NCBI GenBank assembly: GCA_013822275.1 | Contig: PNKC01000016.1 | Span: 1 to 50,400 of the forward strand | Length of the DNA: 50,400 bases | Source of the DNA: Anaerolinea sp. | GTDB lineage: Bacteria; Chloroflexota; Dehalococcoidia; Tepidiformales; Tepidiformaceae | Direction of reading: 5' to 3' | Shown: in pieces, positions 17,336 to 25,589 of the stretch | Layout: every line of letters begins with the position of its first letter | Position numbering within the stretch: the first letter of the stretch is position 1 | The notes under the pieces: generated by a model | The model's input: only the letters and a program-made list of their open reading frames with translations | Databases searched by the model: none | Told to the model about the DNA's origin: nothing | Position numbers and translations under genes: made by a program

Positions 17336-18397
17336 GTGGCTGCAACGACTGAAGCAAAGGTCCGCCAACTGGCCTGGGTGTACGACCTGAATAAGTGCAT
17401 CGGCTGCCAGACGTGTTCCGTGGCCTGCAAGGTACTCTGGACACGGGACGAAGGCGAAAAGCAACAGTGGTGGTGCTCCGTGAACACCATGCCCGGCCTC
17501 GGCACGCCGAAGAACTGGGAGAGCATGGGCGGCGGCATCGACCTTGTCACCGCCAGGCCGCGGCCAGGCCACCAGCCAACCCGCGAAGAATTCGGCGGCG
17601 GCTTCGACTTCAACTACGACGAAGTGTTTTACGGCGGGACCGGAGGCAAGGCCCACCTGGAGCCACAGGCCCCGCGCGAAAACCGCTGGGCGATGAACTG
17701 GGATGAAGACCAGGGCGCCGGCGAGTGGCCGAACTCGTACTACTTCTACCTGCCCCGCATGTGCAACCACTGCACCAACCCCGTCTGCGCGGGCGCCTGC
17801 CCCACCGGCGCACTCCATAAGACAGACAACGGCCTCGTGCTGCGCGACGAGGACATCTGCATGGGCGACCGCTTCTGCATGGAGGCCTGCCCCTACAAGA
17901 AGATCTACTTCAACTACGAACGGCACGTCGCGCAGCAGTGCATCGGCTGTTTCCCGCGGATCGAAGCAGGAGTCGCACCGGCGTGTGTACGCCAGTGCCC
18001 TGGCCGGGCCGTCTTCGTCGGCTACCTCGATGATGAAGACGGTCCGGTAAACAAACTCATCAACACCTGGAAGATCGCCCTCCCCTTGCATGCCGAATCC
18101 GGCACCGGCCCCAACGTGTATTACGTCCCGCCGCTTTCGCCCTACCGGCTCAACGAAGACATGAGCATTGATTACGAAACGCCTCGCATCCCGCCGGAGT
18201 ATCTGGAATCGCTCTTCGGCCCCGAAGTCCATACTGCTCTTGGCCGTCTGAAGGGTGAAATGGAATCCGTCCGCGGCGGCGCCAAGTCGGAGATGCTCAG
18301 CACGCTCATCGCCTACCACTGGCAGGAACTGCTTGGGCCGTTCACCGTCGACCCGGCAACGCTCACGCCAAACGGCAACGGACACCGGGAGGTTTAG
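17336..18397 (+). CDS. type II molybdoenzyme iron-sulfur subunit (beta 1)
   Basis: A 353-residue ferredoxin-like electron-transfer subunit of the NarH/EbdB class. It shows C-x2-C-x2-C-x3-C at Cys21-31 (CIGCQTCSVAC), C-x2-C-x4-C-x3-C in MCNHCTNPVCAGACP, CMGDRFCMEACPYKKIYFN and CIGCFPRIEAG...ACVRQCPGR, which together bind four clusters. In the third motif an Asp (CMGD) stands where NarH has Trp and the second set here has Tyr. Start GTG 17336 is preceded by GAGGAGG. There is no signal peptide; in this family the beta subunit moves or stays with alpha. It would pass electrons from the alpha 2 Mo site (and perhaps alpha 1 or 3) to gamma or a membrane partner. Confidence 0.93.
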   Translation: MAATTEAKVRQLAWVYDLNKCIGCQTCSVACKVLWTRDEGEKQQWWCSVNTMPGLGTPKNWESMGGGIDLVTARPRPGHQPTREEFGGGFDFNYDEVFYGGTGGKAHLEPQAPRENRWAMNWDEDQGAGEWPNSYYFYLPRMCNHCTNPVCAGACPTGALHKTDNGLVLRDEDICMGDRFCMEACPYKKIYFNYERHVAQQCIGCFPRIEAGVAPACVRQCPGRAVFVGYLDDEDGPVNKLINTWKIALPLHAESGTGPNVYYVPPLSPYRLNEDMSIDYETPRIPPEYLESLFGPEVHTALGRLKGEMESVRGGAKSEMLSTLIAYHWQELLGPFTVDPATLTPNGNGHREV

Positions 18398-18400
18398 GCC

Positions 18401-19084
18401 ATGTTCGTCTACTCGCTTGCCGGCCTCCAGGTGGATGGCGGCCAGCTCCCCGAGATTGAGCTGCCGGACAACGAGACCACCGCCCGCACGGGCGTCTACC
18501 AGGCCCTCGCGCGGCTGCTCTCCGTCCCCGACCGCGATGCCTACGAGGCGGCCGCCGCGGGTGAGTGGGGGGCGCGCCTGGCCGCCGCCGGGAAGCTCCT
18601 TGGCTTCCAGCACGACTTTGGTAACGCCGCGATCGACCCCGGCATTGCGGAAGAGGACTTCCAGGCTGAGTTCTTGCGGGTCTTTGAGATCGGCAGCGGC
18701 AACGGTCCGGCGGCCCCGCTTTACGGCGGCCTGTACAGCCCGGACCGCATGCAGCGCCTGGAGGAGGTCGTCCGCTTCTACGAATACTTCGGGCTCACTA
18801 CATCGGCGGAGGACCCGCGCCCGGCGGACCACCTGGCGACTGAACTGGAGTTCATGAAGTACCTGACGTACAAGGAAGCGGTCTCGCCGTCGCCCAGGCT
18901 GCAGTCCTCCTACCGCCGGGCCCAGCACGATTTCCTCGACCGTCAGCTCGTCCCCTGGCTGCCAAAGCTTCTGGAGAAGACCCGCGAAGCGGCGACCTGG
19001 CCGTACTTTGAGTGGGTGGCCGGCACCGCGGCGGCGTTTGTCGCGGCGGACGCGGAGTACGCGGCCTCAGCGGTTGCGGTTTAG
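18401..19084 (+). CDS. TorD/DmsD-like molybdoenzyme assembly chaperone
   Basis: A 227-residue, all-helical protein with the TorD-family features: an N-terminal QALARLLSVPD helix, LYGGLYSPDR, EVVRFYEYFGL and the conserved PADHLATELEFMKYL motif. These chaperones bind the apo catalytic subunit, protect it until the bis-MGD cofactor is inserted, and in exported systems proofread Tat signals. Since alpha 2 and alpha 3 lack such signals, the role here would be cofactor loading. GGGAGG lies upstream of the ATG, three bases after the beta stop. Confidence 0.88.
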   Translation: MFVYSLAGLQVDGGQLPEIELPDNETTARTGVYQALARLLSVPDRDAYEAAAAGEWGARLAAAGKLLGFQHDFGNAAIDPGIAEEDFQAEFLRVFEIGSGNGPAAPLYGGLYSPDRMQRLEEVVRFYEYFGLTTSAEDPRPADHLATELEFMKYLTYKEAVSPSPRLQSSYRRAQHDFLDRQLVPWLPKLLEKTREAATWPYFEWVAGTAAAFVAADAEYAASAVAV

Positions 19085-19109
19085 GCGGCGCAGCGGTGCG
19101 AGGTGACGC

Positions 19110-21857
19110 ATGACACCATCAGCGCCATCCCGTTACCGCGAACGCTGGACGTGGGAAAAGACGACCTTCGCTACCCACTGCCTGAACTGCCTCGCGACCT
19201 GCCCCTACCGCGTCTACTCGCGCGACGGGCAGGTCCTGTTTGAGGAGCCCGCGGCCATCTTCGAACAGGTCGAAGAAGGCGTCCCGGACATGAACCCGAT
19301 GGCCTGCCAGAAAGGAAGCGCCTGGAGTATTCAGCTCGATTCGCCGGACCGGCTCCTTTACCCCATGCGGCGCAAGGGCGAACGCGGCGCCGGCGAATGG
19401 GAGCGCATCTCCTGGGACGAAGCGCTGACCGAGGTGGCAGACGCCCTCATCGAAGCGATCGACCTGGAGGGGCCAGAGTCGATTGTCTTCGAAGAGACCG
19501 TTGAAGGAGGCCTGCTGACGCAGGCGGCCTACTTGCGGTTCGCGGGGCTCCTGGGCGCGACCACCCTGGACGCCAACGGGCTGATCAACGATTTTCCCGC
19601 GGGACACCACATCACCTTCGGCAAGTTCTCCTGCGCCAGCTCCGTGGACGACACCTTCCACGCCGAGTTGATCCTGATCTGGCACTCCAATCCCTCCTAC
19701 ACGTCGATCCCGTACGCCCACTACATCACGGAGGCCCGCTACCACGGTTCCCAGGTGGTCTGTATCGCGCCGGACTACAGCCCATCGGCGTTGATGGCGG
19801 ACACCTACATCTCCGTGCGCCCGGCCACGGACGCGGCCCTCGCGCTGGCAATGTGCCGGGTGATCGTCGATGAAGGGCTGTTCAATCGCGCCTTCATCCA
19901 GTCGCAAACAGACCTGCCGCTGCTCGTTCACCGTGAGTCGCGCCGGTTCCTCCGTGGGCCCGAAGTCACAGCGGGCGAACGCGAGGACCAGTTCTACTGG
20001 TGGGATGGGACCGGCGGCGCCATTGCGGACGCGCCGCGCGGCACCCTTGAACTGGATGGAGCCGACCCGGCGCTTGAAGGCACATACACCGTCACGGGAG
20101 CCGATGGCTCAGCGATCGAGGTGACAACAGTCTGGGAGCTGCTACGCGAACAGCTGGCGGACTACTCGCCGGAGGCTGCCGGGCCGATCTGCGGCGTCCA
20201 CCCGGACGCGATCCGCCAACTCGCCCGCGACGTGGCGAGCAAGCGCACGAAGATCATCGAAGGCTTCAACACGCCGAAGTACTACCACGGCGACCTGATG
20301 GAGCGGGCGATGTGCCTGCTCCTGGCGCTGACTGGAAACTGGGGCCGCCCGGGCACGGGTATCCAGGGCCTCGCCCTCGCGGGGCTGGATGGTTACATGC
20401 TCTTTGGGATGAAGCAGAAGCGGGGTGTGGCCGAGACGATCCGGGTCATGGAAGGCGTCGAAGGCGCCGTCGAAGCGCTGCGCTCGCAGGATCCCGAGGC
20501 GTCCGACGAGATCCTGGGATATGAACTGCTCCAACGAGGCGTGGCGGCGGGCACCGCCAGCCCGCCGGCCTTCTTCCACTTCTATCACTGCGGCTACAAG
20601 GAGACGTGGAACAAAAAGGAATGGGCGGACGATACGACGGACCGGTCGTTCGAGGACTACCTTTCCGACGCCACCCGGCGGGGCTGGTGGGGAGGCCTGG
20701 TGAAGCCAGGCCCCGCCACGGACCCGCAGGTGCTGTTCATCGTTGCCACGAACCCCGTGCGCCGGCAACGCGGCGGCTCGGATACGCTGCTCAATCACCT
20801 CTGGCCAAAGCTGGAGAAAGTGGTGGTGGTGGAGAACCGCATGAGCGCGACAGCGCTCCAGGCGGATATCCTCCTGCCCGCGGCAATGCAGTACGAACGG
20901 CCCAACCTCCAATACGCGATCACGCATTCGTTCCACGTCGGCTTTTCGGAACAGGCCCGGCTGCCCGCCGGCGAGGCGCGGACGGAGTGGCAGATCTTCA
21001 AGGCGCTCTCCGCCAAAGTCCAGGAGCGGGCGCCCGAGATGGGCGTCAATACCTACCTCGACGGCCGCCGCCAGCAGCGCCGGCTTGATACCCTCGCTGG
21101 CGCCTTCACCGCGAACGGTGCCTACGACAACGAAGAGTCCGTCATGGACGAGTGGCTGCGCGACAGCATCGAGGCGGGGACGCTTCCGGAATCGGGCAGT
21201 CTCGGGTCGTTGAAGGAGCGCGGGACGGCCAGGTTCTCGGGCCTGGGCATGTTCGCGCCCGGGCTTTCGCTGGCGGCGAACGTGGAGCCGGACCGGACGG
21301 TGACAGCCTTCGAGTGGCACGTAAACGACGGCGTCCCGTTCCCAACGCTCACTCGCCGGGCACAGTTCCTCATCGACCACCCATGGTTCGCCGAGGCGAA
21401 AGAGGACCTGCCCTGCCACAAGGAGAACCCCTTCGTGGGCGGCCACTATCCGCTGCTCCTCACCAGCGGGCACTCGCGCTGGACGATTCACGCCGCCTCC
21501 ATGGGCAACGAAGTAATGGCCGGCACGCACCGCGGGGAGCCGCTCGCAATCCTTGGCACGGGCGAGGCCCGTTCGCGCGGCATCTGCGATGGGGACCTGG
21601 TCACGGTGAGCAACGACCGCGGCAGCTACCAGGTGCGCGTACGTGTTTCCGGGCGCGTCCGGCCGGGGCAGCTCATCGTCTACAACGGCTGGGAACCGCA
21701 CATGTTCCCGGGCTGGAAGGGCTCGAACGAAGTCGAACCGGGAATGGTGAAATGGCTTCACCTGGTGAGCCGCTACGGGCATTTGCGCTATCTTCCCTTC
21801 GGCTGGCAACCTGTCCCAGCCGATCGGGCGGTGTTTGTGGAGGTAAGTAAGGCATGA
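19110..21857 (+). CDS. type II DMSO-reductase-family molybdoenzyme catalytic subunit (alpha 3)
   Basis: A 915-residue third paralogue in the same locus. The iron-sulfur motif is THCLNCLATCPY...ACQKG (His23, Cys24, Cys27, Cys31, Cys66); it fits both H-x3-C-x3-C and C-x2-C-x3-C spacing. Asp161 in LINDFPAG is the probable Mo ligand. C-terminal motifs SGHSRWTIHA and YNGWEPHMFPGW match alpha 1 and 2. No export signal is present. GAGGTGACGC precedes the ATG, and the stop overlaps the next start. It follows a complete alpha-gamma-beta-chaperone set but has no extra beta or gamma of its own, so it may exchange with alpha 2 on the same electron-transfer module or act on a second substrate of the same pathway. 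Confidence 0.9.
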   Translation: MTPSAPSRYRERWTWEKTTFATHCLNCLATCPYRVYSRDGQVLFEEPAAIFEQVEEGVPDMNPMACQKGSAWSIQLDSPDRLLYPMRRKGERGAGEWERISWDEALTEVADALIEAIDLEGPESIVFEETVEGGLLTQAAYLRFAGLLGATTLDANGLINDFPAGHHITFGKFSCASSVDDTFHAELILIWHSNPSYTSIPYAHYITEARYHGSQVVCIAPDYSPSALMADTYISVRPATDAALALAMCRVIVDEGLFNRAFIQSQTDLPLLVHRESRRFLRGPEVTAGEREDQFYWWDGTGGAIADAPRGTLELDGADPALEGTYTVTGADGSAIEVTTVWELLREQLADYSPEAAGPICGVHPDAIRQLARDVASKRTKIIEGFNTPKYYHGDLMERAMCLLLALTGNWGRPGTGIQGLALAGLDGYMLFGMKQKRGVAETIRVMEGVEGAVEALRSQDPEASDEILGYELLQRGVAAGTASPPAFFHFYHCGYKETWNKKEWADDTTDRSFEDYLSDATRRGWWGGLVKPGPATDPQVLFIVATNPVRRQRGGSDTLLNHLWPKLEKVVVVENRMSATALQADILLPAAMQYERPNLQYAITHSFHVGFSEQARLPAGEARTEWQIFKALSAKVQERAPEMGVNTYLDGRRQQRRLDTLAGAFTANGAYDNEESVMDEWLRDSIEAGTLPESGSLGSLKERGTARFSGLGMFAPGLSLAANVEPDRTVTAFEWHVNDGVPFPTLTRRAQFLIDHPWFAEAKEDLPCHKENPFVGGHYPLLLTSGHSRWTIHAASMGNEVMAGTHRGEPLAILGTGEARSRGICDGDLVTVSNDRGSYQVRVRVSGRVRPGQLIVYNGWEPHMFPGWKGSNEVEPGMVKWLHLVSRYGHLRYLPFGWQPVPADRAVFVEVSKA

Positions 21858-23341
21858 CGCAGGCCGGGACGAGCAATCCATCCAGGCCGGAGCCCTTCGC
21901 CCTGAGCGACGCCGAACACGCGGCAATCGCGCGCATGTTCGAATCTGGCCCGTCCGTCTTCGGCGCGCTTTCGACGCTCCGGACCCGCCGGATCGGGCTC
22001 GGTTACCGGAGTGAGACCGGTGAAGAGGAAAGCTTCGATTGGTCCAGCCACATGGTCGTCCGTCAGCGGGAAGGGCCACTCGCCTTCGAATCGGCATCGG
22101 GGCCGGCGCCGCTTTCGGAAGTGGAGGAGGCGCTGATCGCCTGGGCGGCGATAGGGCCAAACGGCATTGTCACGGCCGACATCCCGGTCCAGGGTGACCT
22201 CTCCAGCCTGCTCTCCTGGGCGGGCCGGACAGTGCCCGCATCGAGCAACGACCATGGCGTGGACCTGTTCATCATCAACGACCAGGGGGTCCACCTCTAC
22301 CGCCCAGGCAACGAGCGCATGGCGCCGGTAGAGATCACGGGCCCGGGCGACTACTGGAAGATCCTCCACTGGTACCGCGCGGGCCGCCTCAAGATCTCCG
22401 ACCGCAGGCCGGACGTCGCCTGGGCCACGGCGCCTCCGGGGACACACAACGTCAACACCATGGGCGCGCTCCAGTACAACGCCAACCGGCCCGGCAGCTC
22501 CTGGTTCCTGCCCGTGGGCGACGTTGGCCTGGAATGGGTGAACCTGCTCCTGTCGTCCTACCAGTTCGGAGGCTTCTACCTGCAGGACGCCGAAACAGGC
22601 AAGCCCGCGGGCTGCGAGGAGTGGATCCGGCCCGGGTTCCTGGAAGTGGGCTTCCCGATCCCGATCTTCGATGAACTCGCGCTCATGCAGCACGTCACGG
22701 AGGTGGCCTGCGTCGTCCAGAACATCCGCCTGGCGTGCGAGGCGATGGGGCTGGGCGCCTGGGCGATGGGCGGCTACTCGGATGACCTCCTGCTCGGGGC
22801 CTACCCGGAAGTCGCCGCCGGCCTGGGTTTCGCCTTCCTGGAGCGGGACGCGGCGCGCAACCCATCGCGCACAGCGACCTGCCTCGGCCTTCCCGGCGTC
22901 CTCGACGCGGCGGCCGCGCCTTCGCGAAAGTTCCCGACGGCGGAGGCGCTCGTCCGCCACGTTGTCGGGCTGCGCTACCAGCGCGGCGCCCACCTTTCCC
23001 CGCAGGACAACTGGGCGGAACGGAACCGCGGGCCGTTCACCGATGAAGCGCGGGAGCGCATCCTTCAACACCCGCGGGCGCACATGCCGGATTGGGTTGT
23101 TGAAGCCGCGATCGATACCGTCCGCTACGTCATGGACAAGTACGGCGCGGTCCCGGCATACGTGAACCCGGTGCGGGCGAAGTTTTCCTGCCAGGTGCAC
23201 CACGTGGACCTGGACTATTACCGCAGGTTCCACGCCGGGGGCGCCGAGCCGTATCTCGCGACGCCGCAACTCCTTTCGCACTTCAGCGAATGGCACCCGG
23301 GCGAGCCCGACCGCTACGCGCGGAGGAATGGCCATGCCTGA
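21854..23341 (+). CDS. SagB/nitroreductase-fold-like protein, function unknown
   Basis: This 495-residue protein is coupled to alpha 3 by an ATGA overlap. It is not a standard family member, but several parts resemble the SagB-type FMN oxidoreductases: PLSEVEEALIAWAAIG, GRTVPASSNDHGVDLFIIN, GVHLYRPGN, and ACVVQNIRLACEAMGLGAW, which matches the nitroreductase QNLLLAAHALGLG helix. The N-terminal LRTRRIGLGY resembles the RRS-x-R flavin contact. A central YQFGGFYLQDAETG and a C-terminal KFSCQVHHVDLDYYRRF region have no assignment. No signal peptide or membrane helix is seen. It could be a flavin-dependent electron-transfer or substrate-processing partner of the molybdoenzyme. The flavin role is an inference and should be treated as tentative. 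Confidence 0.55.
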   Translation: MTQAGTSNPSRPEPFALSDAEHAAIARMFESGPSVFGALSTLRTRRIGLGYRSETGEEESFDWSSHMVVRQREGPLAFESASGPAPLSEVEEALIAWAAIGPNGIVTADIPVQGDLSSLLSWAGRTVPASSNDHGVDLFIINDQGVHLYRPGNERMAPVEITGPGDYWKILHWYRAGRLKISDRRPDVAWATAPPGTHNVNTMGALQYNANRPGSSWFLPVGDVGLEWVNLLLSSYQFGGFYLQDAETGKPAGCEEWIRPGFLEVGFPIPIFDELALMQHVTEVACVVQNIRLACEAMGLGAWAMGGYSDDLLLGAYPEVAAGLGFAFLERDAARNPSRTATCLGLPGVLDAAAAPSRKFPTAEALVRHVVGLRYQRGAHLSPQDNWAERNRGPFTDEARERILQHPRAHMPDWVVEAAIDTVRYVMDKYGAVPAYVNPVRAKFSCQVHHVDLDYYRRFHAGGAEPYLATPQLLSHFSEWHPGEPDRYARRNGHA

Positions 23342-23885
23342 CGATCTGACTACCTGGCTCCACATCCTCTACGGCTTCACGCACGACATCGCGATCGCCG
23401 TGTACATTGGCGGGGCGGTGGCGATGGAGTTCATCCTCGGGCCGGCCCAGGCATCCATCCCGCCGGCACAAGCGCAGGTCATGGGCCAAAAGACTGCTGA
23501 TCGCTTCCTCTGGCTGGTCTGGGGGGCGCTCGGCACGATCCTGGTGACCGGTGTCCTGCGGCTGGAGCGGCTGGAGATGCTGACCTGGAGCTGGCCGTTC
23601 TTCGAAACTCCCCTCGTGCTTTCGGACAGTTACGGACGGACCATGCTGGCGATGTTCCTGCTCTGGTGCGTGCTGGTGGTCAACGGCGCGCTCATTACGT
23701 TCGTCTTCCGGCCACGCCTGGCGGGCAAGCTCAATACAAAGATAACGGCGGCGCAGGTGGCCGCGGCCCAGGGCGCCAAGCTCCAGGCTGCCAACTGGGT
23801 CCAGCGGCTCACCCGGATCGACCTCGGAGTCGCCCTCGTCATCGCCTTGATGGGCGCCTCCCTGAAGTGGGGAGGCCTCATCTGA
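23334..23885 (+). CDS. four-helix membrane protein, first of a tandem pair
   Basis: A 183-residue protein with four predicted hydrophobic helices, an N-terminal helix containing LHILYGFTHDIAIAVYIGG, a loop with LSDSYGRT and a C-terminal GASLKWGGLI. It overlaps the previous stop by eight bases; ATG 23334 has GGAGG seven bases upstream. The next gene encodes a clear paralogue with the same order of motifs. Histidines in helix 1 and its neighbour could ligate haem, as in b-type cytochrome anchors or CopD-like proteins, but no paired histidine motif is certain. Encoded in the molybdoenzyme operon, it may anchor the complex to the membrane or deliver electrons to quinone. Confidence 0.7.
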   Translation: MPDDLTTWLHILYGFTHDIAIAVYIGGAVAMEFILGPAQASIPPAQAQVMGQKTADRFLWLVWGALGTILVTGVLRLERLEMLTWSWPFFETPLVLSDSYGRTMLAMFLLWCVLVVNGALITFVFRPRLAGKLNTKITAAQVAAAQGAKLQAANWVQRLTRIDLGVALVIALMGASLKWGGLI

Positions 23886-23913
23886 ACGTGTCTCCGGGAG
23901 TTGGTACGTAAGA

Positions 23914-24441
23914 ATGGATACGCTGCTTGGAGCACTCCATGCAGCCGCCTGGGCAACCTACGTGGGTGGGGCTATCACGATGGAATGGATTCTGCGCTAC
24001 GTTCAGCGGACGATGCCCCCGTCCCAGGTCGGCATCGTCTGCAAGAACGCCGGGATGCGCTACCGCTGGCTGGCGTTGGGGGCGCTCACGGTCATCGGCG
24101 TGACAGGCGGGGCGATGCTGCTCCGGATCGACGACGCCGTCCTCGCCTCCCGGCCCGGCTCGCCCGAACTCAGCCTTTCCGACCCCTACGGCCGGACACT
24201 GCTCCTCCTCACGGCGTTGTGGTGTTTGCTCGCGGCAACGGTGGCGCTGATGGCCTTCTGGCTGCACCCGGCGCAACGAAAACGATCCCGTCCGGAGATG
24301 AGCGACGCCGAGATCGCAGCCGAGCGGGCGCGCGTGGGGCAGGCGATCACGCGCATGGACCACGCGCTCAAGTTCGAACTCGTGGTTTCGGTGATCGCCG
24401 TTGGGGTGGGCGCCTCGCTGCACAGGGGTGGGCTCGCTTGA
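23914..24441 (+). CDS. four-helix membrane protein, second of a tandem pair
   Basis: A 175-residue paralogue of the preceding gene product: ATYVGGAITMEWIL, GALTVIGVTGG, LSDPYGRTLLLLTALWCL and terminal GASLHRGGLA align with AVYIGGAVAMEFIL, GALGTILVTGV, LSDSYGRTMLAMFLLWCV and GASLKWGGLI. It has four hydrophobic helices and shared His in helix 1 (LHAAAWATY versus LHILYGFTH). The pair probably forms a heterodimer in the cytoplasmic membrane. No family with certain function could be named. It lies 28 bases after the first copy and 19 bases before the truncated synthetase-like gene. Confidence 0.7.
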   Translation: MDTLLGALHAAAWATYVGGAITMEWILRYVQRTMPPSQVGIVCKNAGMRYRWLALGALTVIGVTGGAMLLRIDDAVLASRPGSPELSLSDPYGRTLLLLTALWCLLAATVALMAFWLHPAQRKRSRPEMSDAEIAAERARVGQAITRMDHALKFELVVSVIAVGVGASLHRGGLA

Positions 24442-24460
24442 GCGCGAGAGGAGGACGACC

Positions 24461-25582
24461 GTGCCGAAAACCATAGCCATCACGCCATCGTGGTACTGGC
24501 CCGCGGACATCCCCCGTGTCGTTGGCGTGCCACCGTACTCGATCTTCGAGCTCTGCATCCGCCGCCACGCCCGCAACCAGCCGGACGCCGTGGCGCTGAT
24601 CGACGCAGCCGGCTCCCTGCGATTCGGGGAGCTTGCGGAAGAGGTGACCAGGCTGGCCGCGCCCATCGCACTCGAGGCCGGGGAGTCGCGCCTGGTCACC
24701 GTCCCCGGCGAACTATCCCGAGCGTCGCTACTCCATCTGCTCGCGGCGCTCGCGGGCGGTGTCCGCGTGCAGTTTGCAGGCCGTACGACGGCCCTGCCCG
24801 CGTCCAACTCAACCGCGCCGCCCTCGCCGCTCCCCGGGGAGCTGCTGGACCCAAGACTGCCGGCGGTGCTCGTGCCCGGGGGCCGCGCGGGGGTCTGGCA
24901 TTCGAACAGGTCGCTCCTGGCGATGGCCATCTCCATGGCGACGTACCTGGACGCGGGGCGCGAAAGGCCGTGGATCTCAACGCTGCCGCTCTCGACGTGG
25001 GAGGGGTTGATGGCGTTGCTCACGCCACTCCATCTTGGCGCGCCGCTGGTCATCCCACCGCCCGGGGCGGACCCGGACAGCCTTCTGGGCCTGATCTCAA
25101 GGCACAACGCGGGCTTCATCGTGGCGGAACTGGAGGCATTCGCGACGGTCTGCCGGGAGGCGAAACGCGCCGCGAAGGACGCGCGGAAAGTCCTCGAAGC
25201 CGCCCTCCTCGCCGTGGACGGCCCTTTCGACCCGGACCAGCGGCGGCGCGTGAGCAAGTCGCTCGAATGCCCGGCACTCACGTTCTGGGGGATGCCCGAG
25301 ACCGGGCCCGTGTTCGCCTCCCACCAGTCGTGGTACATGGACGAATCAGTCGGCTTGCCGATGACGAACGCCCACGTGGTGCCAGCCGACCCGCGTACGG
25401 GCGAGCCGATCCAGGCGCTCTGGGAACTGGTGGAGCTGGCGGAAGTGACCGTGTTTTCGCCGTCGCTGATGAGCGGCTACGAAGAGGGAGCGGCGCCGCC
25501 AGTATTCGCCGGGAGCCGCTTCCGCACCGGGATGCTGGCCTCTTCCGATGCGAACGGGATGGTGTATCTGCTGGGCTCCTAA
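24461..25582 (+). CDS. truncated, degenerate acyl-CoA-synthetase-like (ANL) protein
   Basis: A 373-residue protein beginning with GTG at 24461 behind GAGGAGG. The start (FELCIRRHARNQPDAVALIDAAGSLRFGELAEEVTRLA) is that of the AMP-forming acyl-CoA synthetase/ANL superfamily. The A3 P-loop, normally rich in Ser/Thr/Gly, is replaced by LVPGGRAGVWHSNRSLL. A5 reads FWGMPETGP. A7 reads FRTGMLAS where the usual Asp of YRTGD is Met. The protein then ends DANGMVYLLGS, just where the hinge and C-terminal lid domain (with the catalytic Lys) would begin. It is probably not an active ligase. It may bind an acyl ligand or nucleotide. It is the last gene of the alpha 2 operon and ends seven bases from the convergent TorD-like gene. 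Confidence 0.72.
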   Translation: MPKTIAITPSWYWPADIPRVVGVPPYSIFELCIRRHARNQPDAVALIDAAGSLRFGELAEEVTRLAAPIALEAGESRLVTVPGELSRASLLHLLAALAGGVRVQFAGRTTALPASNSTAPPSPLPGELLDPRLPAVLVPGGRAGVWHSNRSLLAMAISMATYLDAGRERPWISTLPLSTWEGLMALLTPLHLGAPLVIPPPGADPDSLLGLISRHNAGFIVAELEAFATVCREAKRAAKDARKVLEAALLAVDGPFDPDQRRRVSKSLECPALTFWGMPETGPVFASHQSWYMDESVGLPMTNAHVVPADPRTGEPIQALWELVELAEVTVFSPSLMSGYEEGAAPPVFAGSRFRTGMLASSDANGMVYLLGS

Positions 25583-25589
25583 CCTGATC

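Noticed and set aside
17291..18928. Open frame of 545 codons antisense to beta 1 and TorD
   Set aside because: Covers the clear iron-sulfur subunit on the other strand; no recognisable motif or ribosome site.
20142..22160. Long open frame of 672 codons antisense to alpha 3 and its neighbour
   Set aside because: It mirrors the alpha 3 gene, its product is Arg/Ala/Pro-rich and has no domain pattern. GC-rich coding DNA often gives such antisense frames.
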